From: Niabella insulamsoli | GTDB lineage: Bacteria; Bacteroidota; Bacteroidia; Chitinophagales; Chitinophagaceae | Assembly (NCBI RefSeq): GCF_039652435.2 | Contig: NZ_CP190246.1 | Span: 3,720,001-3,784,000, forward strand | Direction of reading: 5' to 3' | DNA: 64,000 nt | Shown: piece by piece, positions 1 through 8,492 of the stretch | Position numbering within the stretch: the first letter of the stretch is position 1 | Layout of the letters: each line of letters opens with the position of its first letter | Program-made: the position numbers and the translations under genes | Notes under the pieces: model-generated | What the model was told of the DNA's origin: nothing | Database searches by the model: none | What the model saw: the letters and a program-made list of their open reading frames with translations, nothing else

Positions 1-902
1 GGTGAGAAGAATCGCTCTAGTCGGGCCTGGTCTCCATTATTCTGAAACTTACCTTTAACATAGTTATTTAAACGATTGAAATTGTCTGCAACACTTCCAT
101 CATACAAATCTTTAAAACTATTCCAAAACGGATTCTGCTTGTTCAAATCCTTTGTATAACCCGGTTGCACATAAGCGGTAACTTTCAAGAATCCTTCGTT
201 AGTTATTTTTGCCATTTGACCGGCTGCGTCAAAACCCGTCACATTTACCAACCTCAATGCTAATTTTAACCTCTGGGTATTTACAAATTCTATCCAATTC
301 GTGACATCTCCACCAAACATAATATCAAACTGCTCGTTTTCGGAAGAAATTTCGGTTACACCTTGAAACAGACTCAAGGCTTCGTCTAACTGAACAAATA
401 AATCATTATAAATATCTTGACCCTTATCATACTTCGGAAACATTTGATTATTTAAATCGAACGCCTCTGTATACGGTACGTTATTATACTGGTCCACTAA
501 ATACATAAATCCGACGGTTTTAAGCACCTTTGCTGCAGCCGTATAAAAATCTTCGCCTAGTTCGGTAGCCTTTGCTTCCATTACATCAAGATCATTTAAA
601 ATATCAAACCAAGTGGACCACTCATTCGATTCATAAGTACTTGTGATTCGATATGCTTCTTCATCTGGGTTTGGACCGTAAGTTCCCGAGCGCGCCCAAT
701 ATCCCATCCAACGCCCGGTAGCGGCGTAAGAGATAGCCATTTGGGATCCCATTCTATGAAGACTTGATGATAAAATCAAATTGGGTGTGATAGATTCATC
801 AGTAGGATCATTTGGGTTTTTGTTCACATCCAGGAACTTTTTACACCCAGCAAATCCACTAGCCATTACGGCGAGTAATATTATATAAACTACTTTTTTC
901 AT
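1..902 (-). CDS. SusD/RagB-like outer-membrane lipoprotein (partial, C-terminus beyond left edge)
   Basis: The frame is open from an ATG at 902-900 to the left edge, so only about the first 300 residues are present. The N-terminus is a lipoprotein signal with lipobox FAGC (Cys20), followed by KKFLDVNKNPNDPT, which is typical of SusD-like proteins. Such proteins sit on the cell surface as a substrate-binding lid over a SusC receptor. The gene lies 31 bp downstream of the SusC gene at 934-4032 on the same strand, so the two form an operon. The class looks like the SusD/RagB group often annotated as nutrient uptake proteins. The substrate cannot be told, and no neighbouring glycosidase or peptidase is visible in the window. 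Confidence 0.88.
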   Translation of the reverse strand, partial: MKKVVYIILLAVMASGFAGCKKFLDVNKNPNDPTDESITPNLILSSSLHRMGSQMAISYAATGRWMGYWARSGTYGPNPDEEAYRITSTYESNEWSTWFDILNDLDVMEAKATELGEDFYTAAAKVLKTVGFMYLVDQYNNVPYTEAFDLNNQMFPKYDKGQDIYNDLFVQLDEALSLFQGVTEISSENEQFDIMFGGDVTNWIEFVNTQRLKLALRLVNVTGFDAAGQMAKITNEGFLKVTAYVQPGYTKDLNKQNPFWNSFKDLYDGSVADNFNRLNNYVKGKFQNNGDQARLERFFS

Positions 903-933
903 TTATTTAGTTTTATCTTACGAATTAAAATTC

Positions 934-3900
934 TTAGAATGTCAAGGTTAAATTCGCGCCCAAAGTCCTCACGGGTGGATTAATTTGGGATGTACCTACA
1001 CCACCTGTATTAGCGGTAGTGAAGTTAAAATCAGGGTCAGAATAGACGTTCGTCTTCGGTAGCCACAAAATTAAGTTCCGACCTGTCAATGAGAAATTAG
1101 CACCTTTGATGAATGTTTCGCCAATTAACTGTTGGACGGGAATAGTGTAGCTGATAGAAGCTTCTCGAAACCTCCAAGATGCAGCACTAGTTAAAAAGTT
1201 TGAAGCAACATCCCTGTATTCTCCGGTATAAAAATCGTTGACGTCATTAACTGCAATATTTGTATTCGGAATATAAGATCCGGGTGAATTAGGATCCTCA
1301 TACACAGAATTAGGAAATACAAACGCATCACGATTGTTTCTAGCGGTATAAATAGAAGTACCAGTCCATGCCATAGCCGGCGCAATGCCATGGTAAGCAT
1401 AATGCCCAGCCCGATACTCAAATAAAGCTGTCAAATTAAACCCTTTCCAATGAACAGATGGGGTAAGGCCGACGATCCAAAGCGGCTGAGTACGACCATA
1501 AGTGCTCATAATCGGATTAGGACTTGGGCGGCCGGTTTCAGCATCAATTATAACACGCCCCCGGTCATCTCTCAGCCAATCAACTGCTTTCCAAACAAAT
1601 GCAGGCATATCTTTTACTACATAGTTCATAGCGAAATCTGTGAACCCGCCAATCCCCACTTCATTTAAATTCTCAGCAACGTGTGTAACTTTATTATCAA
1701 TATAAGTCGCGTTTGCTCTAAACTCTACACCACCATTTCGAAACTTTACCACGGGTGTTAATCTTAGATCTAGCTCCACTCCTTTATTGGTAAAAGAGGC
1801 TGCATTGGTATATAGCGAACTATACCCTGTTGATGTAGACAATTGAATCGGAATGATCTGGTCATCATTCTGTTGAACAAAGTAGGTGGCTTCTATATTA
1901 ATTCTATTTTTATGAAAGCCGGCTTCTACTCCAAATTCAGCACTTGATAAAAACTCGGGTTTTAAATTAACAGTGTAAGCCCTGTTGTTTGCGGAATATC
2001 CGGGGATGGAGCCAAAAGGAAACCCTGTTGGTTGTGTAAAAGTTGAAGCTAATTGATATGGCGCTATATCAGCACTACCTACTTGGTTCCACGCGGCTCT
2101 AAATTTCAAAAAAGAAAGTAGATCATTCTTTAAACCATTTATTGCATCAGTCGCCATAAAAGCCGCGCTTACTCCTGGGTAAAAATAAGAATTGTTTCCG
2201 TCTGCCAACATTGACACCCACTCGTTACGCCCTGTAAATTCTATGTTTGCCCATCCCTTATAGCCTAACCCTGCGCTAGCGTACATAGCTACCAAGCGCG
2301 TTTGCTCTAAAGGTGACGCACCTACCAGCTCACCTGTTCTATGCGCAACATTATAAAGCTCTGGAATTATTAAATTAGTAGCACCGACGTTTACGCCACG
2401 AGACTCTGTTGATCTAATATAATTACCGGCGACAGCCGTAAACTTAAAATTATCACCAAAGTCTTTATTCACACTTCCAAAAATTTCAGAAGAAAGACGC
2501 ATACTCGAATTAGAGTACTCCCTGCTCATTGCTGGAATTGCGGCAAGTCCTCTGCTAATACCAAATGCGTTTACAGTTTCGCCTTTAGAAATCCTTGAGT
2601 AAACATCAGATCTGGAATTGATAGCAGCTCTGTAGGTAAAGCTTAACCAATCCGTTGCCTTAAGCGTTAACTCCAGATTGCCCAAAAATTCCTGTTTGCG
2701 GCCTTTTTGACGCCAGTTATCTAATGCAAAATAGGGGTTCAAGCCGTAGTGGTTAAAATAATTATTATATTGAGCCCAAGGGTTATTTTCAAAATCCTTG
2801 TAAGATGTCAAAGGAATGTGAGCAGGCGTGTTAAAAATCAGGTTCATTAAACCATTATTTAATCCAACATTTTGTGACGCATGATAATCGCCCATGGCAT
2901 CATCATCAAAAATATCATAATTGGATTGGATATAATTCATATTTGCTTGAATCTTAACTCGGCCAAACTCTTTCCCCGTGTTTACACGAATACCAGTTCT
3001 TCGATTTACATCATCCGGAACAATGCCTTTGATATTGGCATCAGACAAGCTTACAAAAAAGTCATTGGTTGCGAAGGAAAGATCGTTCTGAAGTGTTAAT
3101 CCTTGATTGAAAAACTCTTTACGAGAATCATTTGGAGTATAGGGTACCATTTGAGTACTTCCGTCGGGAAGCGGATCTCCAATCATTACCATTGAGCCAT
3201 CAAAAGCAGGCCCCCATTGCCAGTTTTCGTAAGGAATGTAATCTCCATACCCCCCACTACCGAATGTTGTTTGAAATTTAGGATAAAACGAAATATCAGT
3301 AAGTTGCGCGCTGCTGCTAAATGTAACAACCGGTCGGCTCGAGGACTTTTTCGTTGTAACTATTATTACACCATTTCTTGCGTCTGCACCATAAATGGCG
3401 GCCGACGAAGATCCTTTTAAGACGTTAATGTTATCTATGTCATTCGGGTTCAGGGATGATAAGTAGCTAATAGGCACAGGAACTCCGTCTAGTAATAACA
3501 TGGGATTATTGCTGCCTAACAGAGATCTGATTCCTCGAAGATTTATCTTAACTTCTTCGAAAACTCCACTATTGATGGTTGTAATATTTAGGCCGGAAAC
3601 TTTACCCTGTAAACCATTAGCTACATTTACAGCTTTTCCCTGAGTCAGCGTTTTATCATCAATTTTTGTGGTCGCATATCCCAACGACTTCGGCGGGCGC
3701 TGAATACCCAAAGCTGTCACTACGACTTCTTCAATCAACTCTCCTTGCCCCTTCCTTAAAACGGCATTAGCCACGCCATTTCGAACCGAAACTTCCTGAG
3801 TATCGAAGCCGGTTGCAGAGAAGATTAAGACTGCACCCTCATTTGCGGCAATTGTAAACTTACCATCCGCATCGGCTGAAACTCCTATTGATGTGCCCTT

Positions 3901-4032
3901 TACCGTAATGGATGCAAAGGGCACGGGATTGGCTTCCTCATCCACAACTGTTCCAGTCACAGTTCTTGTTTGCGAGAAAGCCAAAAACGAAAATCCCATA
4001 AACATTGCCAGAAGCAATAGAATTTTTCTCAT
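934..4032 (-). CDS. SusC/RagA family TonB-linked outer-membrane receptor
   Basis: This 1032-residue protein has the SusC layout: signal peptide (about 1-20, ending AFS-QT), a carboxypeptidase-D-like domain (about 23-98, VTGTVVDEEANPVPFASI), a TonB box (EEVVVTALG, near 101-109), a plug domain (about 120-230, with LRGIRS, LLLDGVPV and VLKGSSSAAIYGADARNGVIIVTTKK in separate blocks) and a long beta-barrel ending in the aromatic-rich strand LGANLTLTF. It imports a substrate captured by its SusD partner, powered by TonB/ExbBD. It is the first gene of the operon. The substrate is unknown, because no catabolic enzyme or sigma/anti-sigma pair is adjacent in this window. Confidence 0.93.
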   Translation of the reverse strand: MRKILLLLAMFMGFSFLAFSQTRTVTGTVVDEEANPVPFASITVKGTSIGVSADADGKFTIAANEGAVLIFSATGFDTQEVSVRNGVANAVLRKGQGELIEEVVVTALGIQRPPKSLGYATTKIDDKTLTQGKAVNVANGLQGKVSGLNITTINSGVFEEVKINLRGIRSLLGSNNPMLLLDGVPVPISYLSSLNPNDIDNINVLKGSSSAAIYGADARNGVIIVTTKKSSSRPVVTFSSSAQLTDISFYPKFQTTFGSGGYGDYIPYENWQWGPAFDGSMVMIGDPLPDGSTQMVPYTPNDSRKEFFNQGLTLQNDLSFATNDFFVSLSDANIKGIVPDDVNRRTGIRVNTGKEFGRVKIQANMNYIQSNYDIFDDDAMGDYHASQNVGLNNGLMNLIFNTPAHIPLTSYKDFENNPWAQYNNYFNHYGLNPYFALDNWRQKGRKQEFLGNLELTLKATDWLSFTYRAAINSRSDVYSRISKGETVNAFGISRGLAAIPAMSREYSNSSMRLSSEIFGSVNKDFGDNFKFTAVAGNYIRSTESRGVNVGATNLIIPELYNVAHRTGELVGASPLEQTRLVAMYASAGLGYKGWANIEFTGRNEWVSMLADGNNSYFYPGVSAAFMATDAINGLKNDLLSFLKFRAAWNQVGSADIAPYQLASTFTQPTGFPFGSIPGYSANNRAYTVNLKPEFLSSAEFGVEAGFHKNRINIEATYFVQQNDDQIIPIQLSTSTGYSSLYTNAASFTNKGVELDLRLTPVVKFRNGGVEFRANATYIDNKVTHVAENLNEVGIGGFTDFAMNYVVKDMPAFVWKAVDWLRDDRGRVIIDAETGRPSPNPIMSTYGRTQPLWIVGLTPSVHWKGFNLTALFEYRAGHYAYHGIAPAMAWTGTSIYTARNNRDAFVFPNSVYEDPNSPGSYIPNTNIAVNDVNDFYTGEYRDVASNFLTSAASWRFREASISYTIPVQQLIGETFIKGANFSLTGRNLILWLPKTNVYSDPDFNFTTANTGGVGTSQINPPVRTLGANLTLTF

Positions 4033-4084
4033 GTAAAACTTTTTTGTTAAAAATGAATAATGTCAATTTAAAAAGCAAAAGGTA

Positions 4085-4116
4085 CGAATATAGCTGCCGG
4101 CCTTTTAGTTTTCAAA
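4085..4116 (-). promoter_or_regulatory. Promoter candidate for the susC-susD operon
   Basis: Read on the minus strand there is TTTG (4116-4113), a 20-nt spacer and TATATTCG (4092-4085). This fits the Bacteroidota sigma-factor pattern TTTG-N18-20-TAnnTTTG with one mismatch. It would give a leader of about 50 nt before the SusC start codon. Confidence 0.5.
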
Positions 4117-4331
4117 CGCCAAGGTATTTATTTTTTTAACAAAAAATTCATATTCAGTTAAGTTTTTTTTAATTGATACCATCCTACCAAATTAATAGAT
4201 TTATTATAATAATTTAATTTTCAATCATTTACATAAAAGTGAAGCCAAGGACCGTAAGAACATATTGACTCAAATCAATTAACATTTGTTAGCATTTCCT
4301 ATTTTTTGACCGCCTGTTGAAAAAACTTATG

Positions 4332-4339
4332 CATCTTTG
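4332..4339 (+). promoter_or_regulatory. -7 element of folD, almost touching the start codon
   Basis: CATCTTTG matches TAnnTTTG at 7 of 8 positions and is followed by C-ACG-ATG. Transcription would start about 2 nt before the folD ATG, giving a leaderless mRNA. A TTTG at 4305-4308 is the nearest -33 candidate, though its 23-nt spacing is long. Confidence 0.5.
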
Positions 4340-4343
4340 CACG

Positions 4344-5222
4344 ATGCAAATACTGGATGGAAAAAAAACAGCCAAAACCATATTAAATACGATCAAAATC
4401 GATGTGGCCCAGCGCGCTGCCACCGGCAAGAAAGTGCCTCATCTGGCCGCAATTCTTGTAGGCTCAGATGGTGCGAGCCAAACTTATGTAAACTCCAAAG
4501 TGAGAACCTGCAATGAAATCGGATTTATTTCTACCCTGATCGAATACGAAGAGGACATCAGCGAAATGAAATTATTAGATCAAATCCAGGAACTCAACGA
4601 TGATCTTTCCGTGGATGGCATCCTGGTGCAGCTGCCACTTCCTAAACATATCTCTGAAAAAAAAGTGATTGAGGCAATCGCTGTAGCCAAAGATGTTGAC
4701 GGCTTCCATCCCGAAAATATTGGACGGATGATTATGGGGGAAGAAGAGGCTTTTATCCCTGCCACGCCTTACGGCATCATGTTATTATTGGAACATAACA
4801 ATATTCCTACCAAGGGTAAACACGCGGTGGTATTGGGCCGCAGCAATATCGTCGGCCGCCCCATGAGTATTCTCTTAAGCAATAACGCTAACCCAGGCAA
4901 CTGTACGGTTACGGTTTGTCATTCGAAGACAGAAAACTTAAATGAAATATGCAGCCAGGCCGATATTATCGTTGCAGCTATTGGCCGCGCAGAATTTTTA
5001 CAACCGGAAATGGTAAAAGAAGGCGCTGTTGTTATCGACGTGGGCATTACCAGGTTGAAAGATGATTCTAAAAAATCAGGTTACCGCCTGGCCGGCGATG
5101 TGGATTTTGAAAAAGTGGCGCCCAAATGCTCATTTATTACACCGGTTCCGGGCGGCGTTGGCCCCATGACCATCGCAGCGCTGATGAAGAATACGTATCA
5201 ATCCTGTGTAGCAAAAGATTAA
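4344..5222 (+). CDS. folD: Methylenetetrahydrofolate dehydrogenase / methenyltetrahydrofolate cyclohydrolase FolD
   Basis: FolD interconverts 5,10-methylene-THF and 10-formyl-THF in the cytoplasm, supplying one-carbon units for purines and formyl-Met. I chose the ATG at 4344 (292 aa, MQILDGKK), the usual FolD beginning. A longer frame from TTG 4317 would run through the promoter -7 element. Visible motifs are YVNSK (Tyr48, catalytic Lys52), GILVQLPLPKH, DVDGFHPENIGR, PATPYGIM, the Rossmann loop GRSNIVGRPM, and the C-terminal TPVPGGVGPMTIAALMKNT. Length and motifs are normal. A hairpin terminator follows directly. Confidence 0.97.
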   Translation: MQILDGKKTAKTILNTIKIDVAQRAATGKKVPHLAAILVGSDGASQTYVNSKVRTCNEIGFISTLIEYEEDISEMKLLDQIQELNDDLSVDGILVQLPLPKHISEKKVIEAIAVAKDVDGFHPENIGRMIMGEEEAFIPATPYGIMLLLEHNNIPTKGKHAVVLGRSNIVGRPMSILLSNNANPGNCTVTVCHSKTENLNEICSQADIIVAAIGRAEFLQPEMVKEGAVVIDVGITRLKDDSKKSGYRLAGDVDFEKVAPKCSFITPVPGGVGPMTIAALMKNTYQSCVAKD

Positions 5223-5248
5223 ACAGCCGCACTATTTCATGCTAAAAA

Positions 5249-5290
5249 AGCTGGCCGCCAGAACTTTGGCTTCGGCCAGCCATGTTTTAC
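5249..5290 (+). terminator. Terminator hairpin after folD
   Basis: An 8-bp perfect stem (GCTGGCCG / CGGCCAGC) closes a 16-nt loop. It is preceded by an A-run and followed by a weakly T-rich stretch (CATGTTTTAC). It separates folD from queE. Confidence 0.6.
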
Positions 5291-5351
5291 TATCATCCTT
5301 AAATCTCTTCTTATCAACTCCACTTCGACTACAACCCGCCAATTTCCTGTA

Positions 5352-5933
5352 ATGGAGCATTTCTATACCATTCAGGGGGAAGGCTTTCATCAGGGCCGCG
5401 CTGCTTACTTTGTGCGGTTGGGTGGTTGCGATGTCGGTTGCGTTTGGTGCGATGTGAAGGAAAGCTGGGCATTCGACGGACACCAGGTGATGACGACAGA
5501 TGAAATTGTATCAACGATTCGGCAATCAAAGGCTCCCCTCGCGGTCATTACGGGCGGCGAGCCGCTGATGCACCCACTAGACGAGCTAACCAAAGCGATT
5601 CAAGACGCGGGCATCGCGACCAACATAGAAACCTCCGGTTCGTCGCCGCTGAGCGGCAGTTGGGATTGGATTTGCCTTTCGCCCAAAAAGTTTAAAGCGC
5701 CGCTTCCGGAAATATTATCTAAAGCCAACGAACTGAAAATCATTATTTATAATAAGAGTGATTTCGCCTGGGGCGAAAGTTTTGCCCGCCAGGTATCGCC
5801 GGACTGTAAACTTTATCTTCAGCCCGAATGGAGTAAATCAGACGCGATGACGCCGCTCATCATTGAGTATATCAAGCAACATCCTGAATGGGAATTAAGC
5901 CTGCAGATTCATAAGTATATTAATGTGCCGTAA
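5352..5933 (+). CDS. queE: 7-carboxy-7-deazaguanine synthase QueE (radical SAM)
   Basis: QueE is a radical SAM enzyme of the queuosine pathway that makes 7-carboxy-7-deazaguanine from carboxy-tetrahydropterin. The N-terminal part carries EHFYTIQGEG, the cluster motif C-x3-C-x2-C (Cys26, Cys30, Cys33 in GGCDVGCVWC) and the SAM-binding GGEP. The C-terminus (SLQIHKYINVP) is typical. From ATG 5352 the protein has 193 residues. However, the codons just upstream read QFPV, and to my knowledge homologs usually carry LPV before MEHFYT. The in-frame region back to the folD terminator has no ATG, GTG or TTG. Either translation begins at this internal Met or at an unusual codon upstream. Confidence 0.93.
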   Translation: MEHFYTIQGEGFHQGRAAYFVRLGGCDVGCVWCDVKESWAFDGHQVMTTDEIVSTIRQSKAPLAVITGGEPLMHPLDELTKAIQDAGIATNIETSGSSPLSGSWDWICLSPKKFKAPLPEILSKANELKIIIYNKSDFAWGESFARQVSPDCKLYLQPEWSKSDAMTPLIIEYIKQHPEWELSLQIHKYINVP

Positions 5934-6219
5934 ATAAAAAAGCACCCCTTATAGAAATAAACGGTGCACTCTCGAAAACTATCTGCTTAAGGAAAACTAT
6001 ACAATGCTAGTTGGCCCACTCTCAAAAACTACCTTTATCAGTAGAAAAAGCCGGAGAGGCCACGCTTGCTTTTGTTAACACAAAAATAGCAGCTGACACT
6101 AAAGGCCGCTGCCGAAATTGGGAAAATCCATTTACGAAATCGGGAAAAAGAAAATCCATTTATGCATCACCTAGTAAATGAATGCATAAATGGATAACAA
6201 CTTGCAGCCAACCTCATTT
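5934..6219. other. Intergenic region with degenerate repeats
   Basis: No gene is seen in these 286 bp. CACTCTCGAAAACTAT (5967-5982) recurs with two changes as CACTCTCAAAAACTAC (6017-6032), 50 bp apart. A perfect inverted repeat follows at 6154-6195 and is listed separately. A short stem GCACC/GGTGC just after queE could be a weak terminator. Confidence 0.5.
6154..6195. repeat. Perfect 14-bp inverted repeat
   Basis: ATCCATTTATGCAT (6154-6167) and its exact reverse complement (6182-6195) flank a 14-nt spacer. The arms are AT-rich with no following T-run, so an intrinsic terminator is unlikely. ATCCATTTA also occurs once more just upstream (about 6126-6134). It sits downstream of the small lipoprotein gene on the minus strand. 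Function unknown; a protein-binding site or the end of a lost mobile element are both possible. Confidence 0.7.
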
Positions 6220-6435
6220 TTATCTTCTTTTACGATAATACTTTTTTTGCTGTCCCGGCGCATATGGTTTAGCCGATTTGGAGCCGTAATATTTTTTCAC
6301 CTGCCCTGGAGGCATATGGCCGCGATGTCCGTGCATAGGGCCGCGCTGATAGTGTGGATGCCCACAGGCAATAAGCCCAAATAAAAGCGCTACGATCACG
6401 GTAAAGGACAACATTCTGCTAATTGAGATTTTCAT
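6220..6435 (-). CDS. Small lipoprotein with PPGQ/APGQQKK motifs
   Basis: This 71-residue protein has a lipoprotein signal ending in LIAC (Cys24), then a His/Gly/Pro-rich segment, then MPPGQVKKYYG and KPYAPGQQKKYYRKRR. The mature part is only about 47 residues and very basic. Small Bacteroidota proteins with repeated PPGQxKK and SAKPxAPGQQKK are common and, as far as I recall, sometimes wrongly labelled quinol oxidase subunit; no function is established. The gene stands alone between two intergenic stretches. The coding call rests on the good signal peptide and the family-like motif. Confidence 0.75.
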   Translation of the reverse strand: MKISISRMLSFTVIVALLFGLIACGHPHYQRGPMHGHRGHMPPGQVKKYYGSKSAKPYAPGQQKKYYRKRR

Positions 6436-6577
6436 CTTTATATTATTTATGGTTTTGTAGGTCTCATGGAACCCATCATCTTTAAAAATAGTTTGCGAAC
6501 ACTATTCCGGAGACGATCTCAAAAACCTGAAAAATGTTAATTAAAAATAAAATCTCTAAGCCGTGCTACTAACTTGT

Positions 6578-8380
6578 TCAGTTATAAAATTTTGCAATGC
6601 GCTCTATATTCAAACTTCTTGCAGAAGCTTCAAATATCTCCCGGTAAACATTGTCGTTATTCATCAATGTTTCGTGTCGGCCCGACTCTACCAACCTTCC
6701 CTGCTTCAATACGTAGATCATATCCGCATCTATAATTTGGGAAATAGAATGAGAAATAATGACCACCGTGCGATTTTGTTTAACAGCATCCAGGCTGTTT
6801 TTGATTTGCTCAGTTGCAATGGCGTCGAGGCTTGCTGTGGGTTCATCCAGAAAAATAATCGGCGGATCTTTAAGAAACAGGCGCGCAATGGCAATGCGTT
6901 GCTGCTGACCACCGCTGAGTAGCTGCGCATCGCTCTGATACTGCAACGGAAGCTCCATGATCTGATCGTGCAAATAGGCTTGGGTAGCGGCGTGGGCCAC
7001 TTCATCAAAAGATGCATCAATTTTTCCGTAGCGAATATTGTCTTCAATCGTTCCTTTAAAAATATGGTTCTTCTGCAGCACCAACCCGATATCGCTTCTC
7101 AAAGAACTGTTATCATACTCTTTAAGCGCCTCCCCATCCAGTAAAATTTCTCCACTGTCAGGTTCATAAAATTTGTTCAACAAATTCAGGATCGTGCTTT
7201 TGCCCGCGCCGCTTAAGCCAACAAGCGCCGTCGTTTTGCCACGCTCAATAGAGAGGCTCACATTGTGCAATGCTTTTGTGCCGTTCGCGTAGGTAAAGCT
7301 TACATGGCGCATTTCAAAGTGACCGTCCAACGCTCTGACCTTGCTGGCACCGGTTTGTTCAATAGCATCATCATCTTCTATTATCTGAAAATATGCTTCG
7401 GCATAAATAAAGGCGTCATTTACTTCATCGTAAATACGATGCAATTGCCGGATCGGTGAAGAAACATTGTTGAACAACATGATGTGCAACATGATGGCGC
7501 CGATACTGATTTGATGATCCAACACCAAATAGGCCGTGAGGATGATGATTAAAACCACGCCGATCTGCTCGACAAAGGTTTTAATACCATCGTATGTAAA
7601 ATTGGTTTTGCGCGTGTACAACTGGTCGTCTGTCAACTGTTGCTGAATAGCCAGCTGCTTTTTTTCTTCTACATCTTCCCTGACAAAGCTCTTGATTACC
7701 GTAATCGATTCTATAAGATTGAGCAGGCCGTTACTTTTGTTTTCGCGCCCTCTGCGCAACTGGCGCCGGACACCCTGCAATTTTTTCGCCTGGCGGGCGC
7801 TTACATAAAAATATGCCGGTAAAATAGTAATCGCTACCAGACCGACATAAACATTAGCCATAAACATAATCACCAACGCTAATATAGAATTGCAAAACAA
7901 CGGGAGGATGTCGATGAAAAAATTTTGCACCAAACGTGTCAGGCTTTCAACGCCTCTGTCGATGCGGGTTTGTAGTTTTCCCGATTGATTTTCTGCCGCG
8001 GTAAAAAAACTCATCCGGTAGCTGAGCATTCTCTTAATGGCCTTTTCGGCCAGGCTGTTACTTACATTGATCCTTATTTTTTCACCATAAAATTTTTGCC
8101 CAAACTGGATAAAAATATTGATGATTTCTTTAGCAAACAGTACCACGGAAATAAACGCTAATAACTTTACACCCTCCTGCAATGGATCAGCGGTTTGTAA
8201 AAGCGCGTCAACATGATCGACGGTGTATTTTAAAATAAGGGGATTAACCTGCGCGCTTAGCGCTCCTACCAAAGTGAGAGTCAGCGTGCCGAAAATCATC
8301 TTTCGATAAGGTTTTACAAAAGGCCAGATTTGTCGGACGATATTGACCAGATTCAAAGTTTTCGTAAACGCTTTAGCCAT
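6578..8380 (-). CDS. ABC transporter, fused permease and ATPase (exporter type)
   Basis: This 600-residue half-transporter would work as a homodimer in the inner membrane. Residues 1 to about 320 form a six-helix type I exporter domain. The C-terminal ATPase shows Walker A (GLSGAGKST), Q-loop (LVLQKNHIFKG), signature LSGGQQQRIAIAR, Walker B (IIFLDEPTASLD) and H-loop (ISHS). This is the MsbA/multidrug exporter architecture, and the substrate cannot be assigned from sequence. It is on the same strand as the upstream thiolase gene, but a terminator lies between them (8438-8466), so it is probably transcribed separately. Confidence 0.93.
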   Translation of the reverse strand: MAKAFTKTLNLVNIVRQIWPFVKPYRKMIFGTLTLTLVGALSAQVNPLILKYTVDHVDALLQTADPLQEGVKLLAFISVVLFAKEIINIFIQFGQKFYGEKIRINVSNSLAEKAIKRMLSYRMSFFTAAENQSGKLQTRIDRGVESLTRLVQNFFIDILPLFCNSILALVIMFMANVYVGLVAITILPAYFYVSARQAKKLQGVRRQLRRGRENKSNGLLNLIESITVIKSFVREDVEEKKQLAIQQQLTDDQLYTRKTNFTYDGIKTFVEQIGVVLIIILTAYLVLDHQISIGAIMLHIMLFNNVSSPIRQLHRIYDEVNDAFIYAEAYFQIIEDDDAIEQTGASKVRALDGHFEMRHVSFTYANGTKALHNVSLSIERGKTTALVGLSGAGKSTILNLLNKFYEPDSGEILLDGEALKEYDNSSLRSDIGLVLQKNHIFKGTIEDNIRYGKIDASFDEVAHAATQAYLHDQIMELPLQYQSDAQLLSGGQQQRIAIARLFLKDPPIIFLDEPTASLDAIATEQIKNSLDAVKQNRTVVIISHSISQIIDADMIYVLKQGRLVESGRHETLMNNDNVYREIFEASARSLNIERIAKFYN

Positions 8381-8437
8381 ATCACAAATAATAAGGTTCT
8401 GTTTGGTTGGACGATTAATAAACTCAAAACTTTTATA

Positions 8438-8466
8438 ATAAAAAAGAGCCGCTCATGCAGCTCTTC
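8438..8466 (-). terminator. Intrinsic terminator after the thiolase gene
   Basis: On the minus strand, GAAGAGC and GCTCTTT form a stem over a 10-nt loop and are followed by a run of T. It lies 27 nt after the thiolase stop codon. Confidence 0.75.
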
Positions 8467-8492
8467 CAATAGTTGTTTCTATTTTTTTCAAC

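Larger units (their letters stand above)
4033..4343. other. Divergent intergenic region between susC and folD
   Basis: This AT-rich stretch of about 310 bp separates two divergent genes. It holds the susC promoter candidate (4085-4116) and the folD -7 element (4332-4339). The middle part (about 4130-4260) is mostly A/T runs, and I see no gene or stable hairpin there. Confidence 0.6.

Noticed and set aside
1..4032. Sigma/anti-sigma regulation of the SusC/SusD pair
   Set aside because: No FecI/FecR-like genes are adjacent within the window and SusC lacks the extra N-terminal signalling domain.
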